15,882 nt of DNA from contig WELB01000001.1 in NCBI GenBank assembly GCA_009602725.1, positions 1,411,340 to 1,427,221 of the forward strand, written 5' to 3'. Positions 10,133 through 15,882 of the stretch are shown piece after piece. A program made the position numbers and the translations under genes. Position 1 is the stretch's first letter; every line of letters starts with the position of its first letter. Source of the DNA: Spirogloea muscicola (lineage: Eukaryota > Streptophyta > Zygnematophyceae > Spirogloeales > Spirogloeaceae). The notes beneath the pieces were generated by a model. The model saw nothing but the letters and a program-made list of their open reading frames with translations. It did no database searches and was not told the DNA's origin.

Positions 10133-10994
10133 TCAGCTCTCAGTAACATCAATATGCTTCGCCTCTTTCTTCTGCTCCTCTTTCTTTGGCACCGTCACGG
10201 TTAGCACACCATTCATGAGCTCTGCTTTGATGTTCTTGCCATCAACATTGGACGGGAGGCGTACGCGACGCAGGAATTGGCGCTTGTGTCGCTCGGCACG
10301 GTGGTAGGTTGAGTCTTTGTCATCTTGGGGCTGCTTGGCGTTCGCTGAGATGACAAGTACGTTGTCGCCTTCCAATCGCACCTTCAGGTCCTCCTTCGAG
10401 ACTCCTGCAGCACAATTTTCCGCACAGCTTCAGCACAGACAAAGAGGGTCTGCATACGATGCACCTCCACCCGACCAAAAAATATGATGGGGAAATATGC
10501 ATGGCAACAACATCGAATGCTGGCAGCTCCGCATGCTCTTCACAATGGCTGCTGCATAGAGCACATGTCAGGCTCGAGGACTCCTGGCAAGCACTGCAGT
10601 CCGACACGTCAACAAGGAGTGGTGTTGTTGAATCTAGACTCTAGAGAAGCTCTGCAATTCACTGAGTCGTAACGTGTGTTTGATTGGATGACGGCACTTG
10701 GCCGATCACCTCCTTCTGCAGTACAAAGACGGGCTCAAGACTAGAAGCAAGGTTCCCACAAGCAGCTAGATATAGCTCTGTCGGACCTGGCAGGTCCAAG
10801 ACGAAGACGTGTGCGTTCGGCGTCTCCACCCAATCGAGGTCGGTGTTGGCCACGGCGCGCTGGTCCTGGGTGTAGCTGGCAGGGACGCTGCAGCCGCAGG
10901 ACGAGAGGACGGCCGTGAAGGGGTCCGTGTCGTTGTCGCCGTCGGGGAAAATCAGCGACAGAGGGTCCGTGCCGAGGAAGGACACGAGCGCCAT
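10133..10994 (-). CDS. Small heat shock protein (Hsp20), class I-like
   Basis: ATP-independent holdase chaperone expected to bind unfolding proteins as an oligomer, probably cytosolic. Exon 1 is 10787-10994 and exon 2 is 10133-10404, joined CCAG|gtccga to ctgcag|GA (phase 1) for 159 residues, the usual class I length. The start MALVSFLGTDPLSL recalls the class I N-terminus. The alpha-crystallin domain covers about residues 50-143, beginning with the NTDLDWVETPNAHVF block, then DLPGVSKEDLKVRLEGDNVLVISA, the YHRAERHKRQFLRRVRLP region and the hallmark GVLTVTVPK. The tail HIDVTES holds an I-x-V version of the oligomer-contact motif. The intron falls inside the domain, after DLPG. The frame is open upstream of the chosen ATG. 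No clear heat shock element was found in the near upstream DNA. Confidence 0.92.
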
Positions 10995-10999
10995 GGCCT

Positions 11000-12780
11000 T
11001 GGCGGCGCGACGGCGGCCGGCGTGGGCCCAGCAAGCGGCAGCGGCGCTCGTGACGTCCGCGGGGCCGATCTGGGGGGCCCTGCCGCGGCGCGCGTCAGCG
11101 GTGGCGGGCCTCGAGCCTGGCGGCCATGGCCGGCCGGAGCGNGCAGTCTGCATGGCGCGCGCATGGCCGGGGCGAAACCTGCGTTACTATGAAATTGAGG
11201 GCCAAAGTGGCCAAGTACAACGGCAAGCACATTCAAGGTACATCACCGCTGCCAAATGATCCTCTCAATTATCACGGGCCAGCACATAGAGGTCATCAAT
11301 TGATGCCTGAATGCTGGATGGTTGCTCCAGCCCTTCTGCCACCAGCTAGAGCTCGCCCAGCTCTCTGTTGCAAAGCATGAGCCTAAGCACGCTGCAAACA
11401 GGCCGACCCAGCTGCCAAGGACGAAAGTCAAGCAGCTGGCAAGGCCATCTCGGCCGGAGGCACGGTGGGTGGGGAGTCTGACTGGCCCGCCGCGTCAGCG
11501 ACCTGACGAGATATCCTCTCTGACGGAGGACCCGAGCCCCACTTGAGCGACGCTAATTCGTATATCGGACAAGCACGAGATACGAGGACATGTAGGCGAC
11601 GATTCTGAAAGTCTGGGCCAGGCAAGAGGTACACCGCTTTGCGTTGGTAGCGCTGATATGTCTCCAATTGATGCCGATATGAGTCAACTCAACAGAGTCA
11701 ACTCGATGTCAGCCTCGCGCGGTCTTGTTGAGCTCCGCTCGAGCCACTCGCTCATGTTGCTGATGCTCGACCTTTACAACTCAGCTCTGACTTCCTCCTG
11801 CTCATAGCATGCCACAGGCGTTAGTTGCTTGTCACACAATTCTGCAAATGCTAAGTATGCAGCCCTCCCAAGCTCTAGCGTCAGCCTCTGGCTGGTCAAT
11901 CAGGGTGCTGGGCACGCTTGAAGTCATGCCACCGGCGTGGCGGTGATCGAGCTCCCCAAGTCAGCCTGTCGGATCTGCATTTGCTCAGTCGTGGGTACTG
12001 ACGTCCCTGCTCAGCGTGCACTTACCTCTTAGGCCCACCTTAGGATATGGATTCATTTTATGTAGCCCCACTTTTTGCACTAGCTTGTGCCTGAACAGTG
12101 GAATGGCTTAATGTGGCCTTCCTTCAATGTCATGCGCACCGCGCCTTCAAATAGCGGGTACAGTGCTGAGTGGGTCTTGGAGCTGCCCGGTCTGCGGCTG
12201 CGTCGCCAACAGTATTTCAAAATTACTGCCTTTCCATGCATTCATTTTGCTTTCCCAAGGTCGCCCCTAAGTACCAGTAGCCGTTTGTCTGTCTGCTGTG
12301 CTGCTCGCACCAGTGTCCACTCTATTGGACTGGCCTCACTTGGCCAGAGCCCCTTGGGGAGCACTTACCCAACTGCAGGGACAAGCTTGCCAACTACCTC
12401 CAGATCGTGGCTTGTAATCTGGCTATGAGAAGGACCTCTGCACTGCTACAGTAGTCACGTGCTGACAAGCTCTCTCTCTACAAGTCGATGCACCCACTTA
12501 GACTCAATACACTGCACCATTGCTCCCAGCACACCGTACACCTGCCTCTCCAGAAGAGCAATGCACTACCTTAGTGGCTGCAAGTCAAATGGCCACTGAC
12601 CTCTTGAACAGATATAGTCAAATAGCACTAATACTGGCCGAGACGAGGTAGCGACAACTTCTCAAGGGTCATTCAGGCCTCAGCCAAGTCAATCGTGAAG
12701 TCACCTCGCTACACATGTGGCGCTCAATGGCAGCGACTGCTGCCCGGAGGGCTTGCAAGGCAGCAAGACACAAGACTATG
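11000..12780. other. Unassigned intergenic region with one unread base
   Basis: No gene is recognised. The part next to 10994 is the upstream region of the Hsp20 gene; base 11142 is N. GAGTCAACTC occurs twice, at 11681-11690 and 11695-11704. A copy of the dispersed hairpin repeat lies at 12330-12347. Short frames in this stretch have no family features. Confidence 0.45.
12330..12347. repeat. Outlying copy of the dispersed hairpin repeat
   Basis: CTGGCC (12330-12335) and GGCCAG (12342-12347) form a six-pair stem with a six-base loop. It is followed by AGCCCCTTGGGGAGC, which resembles the flank of the copies in the left 5 kb. This shows that the family is spread through the window. Confidence 0.5.
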
Positions 12781-12819
12781 TCAAATGTGGCGCCTCAACC
12801 CAAGTCTGCAGGAGTCTGA

Positions 12820-12900
12820 AACCGAGAGGGGGCAGGGTCAGGCCAAGCCTCGCCCCATGGCCAGGGGTTTGAGTGGCTTTGCCGTCATTGGCGCTCCTCT
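12820..12900 (-). promoter_or_regulatory. Predicted SECIS element (form II) in the GPX 3' UTR
   Basis: On the minus strand the 5' core ATGA (12888-12885) is followed by a stem half GGCAAAGCC (12883-12875). An unpaired AAA sits at 12870-12868 in the internal loop, then a mini-hairpin CCCC/GGGG (12867-12864 with 12856-12853). The matching stem half GGCTTGGCC (12849-12841) comes next, followed at once by the 3' core TGAC (12840-12837). The main stem pairs at eight of nine positions. A basal helix AGAGG/CCTCT (12900-12896 with 12829-12825) closes it. The order ATGA, AA, mini-stem, GA is the known eukaryotic form II SECIS layout that recruits SBP2 and the Sec elongation factor. ATGA-to-AAA spacing is 14 nt, slightly long. 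It lies about 350 nt past the GPX stop. Folded by eye only. Confidence 0.6.
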
Positions 12901-13236
12901 GGTCTAGCACTTCCTGACTGCCTCGCTTGCACGCGCTCACCTGAATGCAGGGCTGCTCATGGCTTATTTGAGCCCATGTGCTGTCCAACCAAGCCCTTTA
13001 AGGAGCCCCAAGATAAGTACGTTCCTTCACAGGCAGAGGCCTGCCAAATCAAGGACTCTCCGTTAGTTCCAGCAATTATCAGCACATGCACAGAAGCAGA
13101 CTATGCATTCCAGGCAGGAGCCCTTTGAATCAGTAAGCCCAAAAATGGCAAACCTTCACTTGATTGACTCTGAAGGCTACTTATACAGCCACTGGGCTCA
13201 CAATGTCAACAGAATCAGTAGTCACCCACGATAGAC

Positions 13237-15882
13237 TCACGCGCCAGCAAGTGTCGCTATGATGTCTTTCTCGAAGCTGATGGGATCCACACCCGGCTTG
13301 TATCGTCGGATGGCTCGACCATTTCTATCAACAAGGAACTGTCACCAGGGCAGCCAAATGCAGGAGGTGGCCTTGTAAGTACAAATAGTCATGCAGCTCA
13401 CCTCATCTCACATGCTTCCAATGTCCTGTCGCTTGTGCATCCACTTGAACATATAACCAAGGAGCTCAGGGAGAACATCTGACCTTCACATAGTTCCACT
13501 GTACATCACCCACGTGGGTAACACCACAGGAGCCAAGAAGCAAATCAGCAGCTTTTACTTTCTAGCTGTAAGTCACTGCAGGCAAAAAGGCTCTGTTCCA
13601 CCTTCCAAGTGCTTGTAACACCATGCAGCCAATGAGAACTCTTCAATGTCTCAGTACAAGCAGTCTGAACACTATGTATCTTATATTCTGCACAATCTGT
13701 GCTCTTAGGAACTACAGGCTCTCGCAGACTAAGCTTGTCATGGTGTGGAAGCATACTGTGATATAATCATTGAGCAGGGCATGCAGACCTCAATCTCGCC
13801 TTGCTGCTTGCTCTTCAGAAACGCGTAAAGGGGGTGCATGTGACTACCCTTGACGTCTATCTGCAATAAAAAGTAGTCAACATGAAGGCCAAGTCGGAGG
13901 CCATGAGGCATGCGATACAAGCTCTCTTACCACCAAGCCTTTCTAACAAGCAACACAATGCATGGCCATGTGGATGTCACATGACTGCTGCCTATTGGTA
14001 CAGTAGAAGTTGGATACCTTGTCAAAAACTGGAAACTGAGTAATGCAGATGGTCATCCACAGCATACAAAGCCGAGTGGAAAGCGTAAGTTAATTTAAGC
14101 CCCTAATGCATGCTATAAGTGAGGATCGTGAAATATATAGGTGGGCATACAAGACATTCACTTGTGCAACATCAGACAAGTAAAAAATCTGGCAGCGAAC
14201 ACAGCGTTCAGGGCTTCGGTTTTAGGGTTTAGGAGTTTGGGGTTTAGGGTTTAGTTACTTATTATTTGCAGTGATGAATGGAAGCAATCTATGAAGGCAG
14301 AGTGCGTTACCTCAAAGCCGAACTTCTTAAAAGCGTATGCGCGCTCCTCGTCACTGCTACCAGGAGCCTGACCACCAAACTGGTCCACCGAGAGCAGGCC
14401 AAGCGCTTTCAGACGACAAGTAGCACATAGCTCTTTGGCGTGCACACTTCCCCTCTGTGCCCAGACGATGCCAAGTTAATGTGAAGAATTTACCTGGTTG
14501 CAAGGAAATGCCAAAATCGTGAACCCCTGAAACAGCAGGACGATCTGTTGATCAGTATCAGCTCCGCCATGTAAAGTGACGAGCACGCAATAGCTGGAAG
14601 GCTCTCAATAGCAGCAACATGATACTGGCAGACATGCTTGTGCCATTTGTCACCTGGCTGTGATACTTGTTCCACAAGTACCTCAATCCTGGACACCGGA
14701 GTGCCAGGGCAATGTCAGTGATGCCGTTGCCCTGGCTTTGATCTCTTCAGTGCATTCGTTTCAAAAGGATAGGCTCAGCACACATAGCGAGCTTAAGGAC
14801 AACTGTGGCTTTGTTAAGCCCCCTCGAGCAAGCTCGGTGGCACATGCAGGTGTAGGGCTGAGTAGAGCCGCTCTATTCAACTCTTTAACTCGGGTCCCAG
14901 AAGGACATCATTGAGAATGAGACTTCTCGTTTTCACCTGGATAGTTCTGCGATACAATAGCCCAGATGAAGTGGTCAAGCTTTGAACAAAGCATGCCTTC
15001 TTTTGTGACACAGTGCATGCACAGAATCAAGACCAGGTAACAAATGGCGTTGGCTCCTGAAGAGTTAGTCGTTGAGCAATAATCAGCTTACGGAGTGATG
15101 AGGAAAGGCTCTAGAGGAAGGTATCTTTGAAATGGAGATGACTATAAAGGCTTACCACGTTTTGCAGGGGTCATTCAGATGCTATATTCATCACAACAGA
15201 TACCTGCTGGGCAGAAGTCAGCTGCTTGTACTTAGAACATCGCACAGGCCCACCGGACGAATATGTGGCAGACGGAATGCTCTAAAGATCTGCACAGTAT
15301 TTGGCTATCAACCTTGCCCCAAGCATTGCCCCCTCCCTCAGCTGGAGCATTTCTCTGCTCAAATAAGGCAGGTGGATGCTACATTGTTGCAATCTCGACA
15401 GTCATATAACAAATTTTAGTGTCCTATTCACAGAGTAACCATGGGTGTGTCGGTCACAGAGCTTCCAAGCTTGGATGGTCAGTCCAAGGAGTGAAGAACA
15501 TGCCATGCCGTTGTAGACGTTGAGAGGTGCGTCGTCCTCCTTGTACTTCACGACGAAGTCATACGCAGAGCCCTCCTTCTTCGCAAGTGCCTCTGAAGGA
15601 GGAGAAGCCGCATAACCATAGCTCAGAACTTCTCCACTGAGTCGTAAATTGCACGAAGTCACTGCTTGATTGGCTTCAAAACCGGGAGGTAAGGGATTCC
15701 GAAGCCCGAAGGGAGAACTGACCAGCAGTTGGCCAGAGGAGGGACGTCAGCGTCAGTCCCGCCGCGGCCCCGGCGGCTAGCAGCTCCCGGCGCTCGAGGC
15801 TTCCGGCATTGGCTGGCGGCCGGCGGAGGGCAGCCGGGCGGAAGGCGGCGGGGCCTGAGCCGGCCTCCGCCCGCGGCGCCCG
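13237..15882 (-). CDS. Selenocysteine glutathione peroxidase, plastid/lumen targeted (5' partial)
   Basis: Reduces peroxides, probably lipid hydroperoxides, with thiol reductants. Exons in gene order: 15723-15882 (runs off the edge), 15504-15661, 15156-15203, 14937-14946, 14654-14688, 14494-14526, 14311-14379, 14018-14035, 13789-13860, about 13484-13510, and 13237-13338 with stop TGA. They encode SAYDFVVKYKEDDAPLNVYNG, VSVVMNIASE-TGA-PLQNV, NYPGLRYLWNKYHSQ, GFTILAFPCNQ, FGGQAPGSSDEERAYAF, FPVFDK, IDVKGSHMHPLYAFLKSK, GDVQWNYVK and FLVDRNGRAIRRYKPG. The catalytic tetrad is present: TGA (Sec), Gln in CNQ, and Trp-Asn in QWN. The resolving Cys site of thioredoxin-type plant GPXs is Lys. Phases agree at all junctions except the entry to exon 10. 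The exon 2 donor appears to be GC (ATG|gcatgt). The family is certain; Sec use is strongly supported. Confidence 0.9.
13484..13510 (-). other. GPX exon with catalytic Trp-Asn; acceptor unresolved
   Basis: This reads GDVQWNYVK and ends at AAG|gtcaga, which joins in frame to ttCCTTGTTG of the last exon. The family needs about four residues before the Trp, and GDVQ supplies them. Yet the only in-phase AG acceptor nearby is after GTACAG at 13499, which would leave a 15-nt exon (13484-13498) and a shortened loop. A non-AG acceptor, a missed microexon in 13511-13788 or a base error would each explain it. Confidence 0.6.
14018..14035 (-). other. 18-nt GPX microexon
   Basis: TTTCCAGTTTTTGACAAG encodes FPVFDK and is bounded by a ttactcag acceptor and a gtatcc donor. 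It fills exactly the gap between ...KKFGFE and IDVKG..., where GPX proteins have an F-P-(V/I/M)-F-x-K segment. Phase 0 on both sides agrees with the neighbouring exons. Confidence 0.85.
14217..14256. repeat. Interstitial plant-type telomeric repeat in a GPX intron
   Basis: The plus strand reads approximately TTTTAGGG, TTTAGGAG, TTTGGGG, TTTAGGG, TTTAG in tandem: about five degenerate units of the TTTAGGG plant/green algal telomere type. It lies in the intron between exons 14311-14379 and 14018-14035. On the gene's strand it gives AACCCTAAA-type units like plant telo-boxes. It may be a repair scar or an intronic regulatory site. Confidence 0.8.
14937..14946 (-). other. 10-nt GPX microexon
   Basis: AACTATCCAG is bounded by an atcgcag acceptor and a gtgaaa donor. 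It encodes Asn-Tyr-Pro plus the first base of Gly. It restores the phase between exon 15156-15203 (phase 0 end) and exon 14654-14688 (which starts with two bases of a split codon). It also supplies the N-Y-x-G segment and exact spacing found between the catalytic residue and the following helix in GPX proteins. A chance match to phase, splice sites and motif together is unlikely. Confidence 0.8.
15171..15173 (-). other. In-frame TGA (Sec) codon at the GPX catalytic position
   Basis: The exon reads VSVVMNIASE, then TGA, then PLQNV. GPX proteins have N-V-A-S-x-(C/U) here, so TGA occupies exactly the peroxidatic Cys/Sec site. There is no GT between the Ser codon and the TGA, so splicing cannot easily remove it. 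Homology continues after it through seven further exons. Confidence 0.85.
15723..15882 (-). other. Targeting-peptide exon of the GPX (transit plus twin-arginine)
   Basis: The frame is rich in Arg, Ala and Pro with few acidic residues, as in plastid transit peptides. It then reads SLERRELLAAGAAAGLTLTS and LLWPTA: two arginines followed by a hydrophobic stretch, as in Tat-type thylakoid lumen signals. An A-x-A-like site (YGYAAS) follows in the next exon. The exon ends ACTGCTG|gtcagt and joins in phase 1 to aagcag|TG at 15661. The start codon is beyond the window. Confidence 0.7.

Noticed and set aside
10995-11153. N-terminal extension of the Hsp20 as a transit peptide
   Set aside because: The frame is open, but it contains an unread base and GC-biased composition. 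The internal MALVSFLG start fits the class I N-terminus better.
14703-14735. Longer version of exon 14654-14688 starting at an upstream ccag|GGC
   Set aside because: It would insert about 14 residues absent from the family. The 10-nt microexon gives correct phase and length instead.
15171-15173. The GPX TGA as proof of a pseudogene
   Set aside because: All other exons, splice sites and catalytic residues are intact, the TGA falls exactly at the Sec site, and a SECIS-like hairpin follows the stop.
15402-15503. Extension of the second GPX exon past VYNGM
   Set aside because: The frame continues as ACSSLLGLTIQAWK, which has no similarity to GPX, while the conserved strand is found at 15156-15203.

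Overview
This window looks like nuclear DNA from a green alga (Viridiplantae). The reasons are a plant-type AP2/ERF transcription factor, a plant class I-like small heat shock protein, spliceosomal introns of about 60-380 nt, an interstitial run of TTTAGGG-like (plant telomere type) repeats, and a glutathione peroxidase (GPX) that appears to use selenocysteine. Land plants are understood to have lost selenoproteins while many algae keep them, so an alga (chlorophyte or early streptophyte) fits better than an embryophyte. The species cannot be named from the sequence. All gene models were built by eye from conserved protein blocks, splice dinucleotides and reading-frame phase.

Layout. Positions 1-5,100 hold no gene I can recognise. 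They contain a 136-bp tandem duplication, several short direct repeats, a CCAAT/TATA promoter-like segment and a dispersed family of short hairpin repeats of the form GGCTGG...CCAGCC. Positions 5,100-6,160 are unassigned. An AP2/ERF (DREB-like) regulator lies on the minus strand at 6,161-8,054 in three exons, with Q-rich, P-rich and His-run low-complexity tracts. Its upstream DNA holds three CACGTG boxes. Positions 9,069-9,982 have a few coding-looking minus-strand blocks of unknown identity. A two-exon class I-like Hsp20 gene lies on the minus strand at 10,133-10,994. Positions 11,000-12,800 are otherwise unassigned.

The most interesting locus is the minus-strand GPX gene, from 13,237 to beyond the right edge. 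At least eleven small exons rebuild a complete GPX core plus an N-terminal plastid/thylakoid-lumen type targeting region with a twin arginine. At the catalytic cysteine position the codon is TGA, the reading frame and homology continue after it, and the predicted 3' UTR about 350 nt downstream of the stop folds by eye into a form II SECIS element. The gene also contains microexons of 10 and 18 nt, and the site of the resolving cysteine used by thioredoxin-dependent plant GPXs is lysine. Together these point to a possibly thylakoid-lumenal selenoprotein peroxidase.

The three recognised genes are all on the minus strand, but they are separate nuclear genes with no sign of shared function beyond a general stress theme (DREB-type regulator, chaperone, peroxide detoxification).
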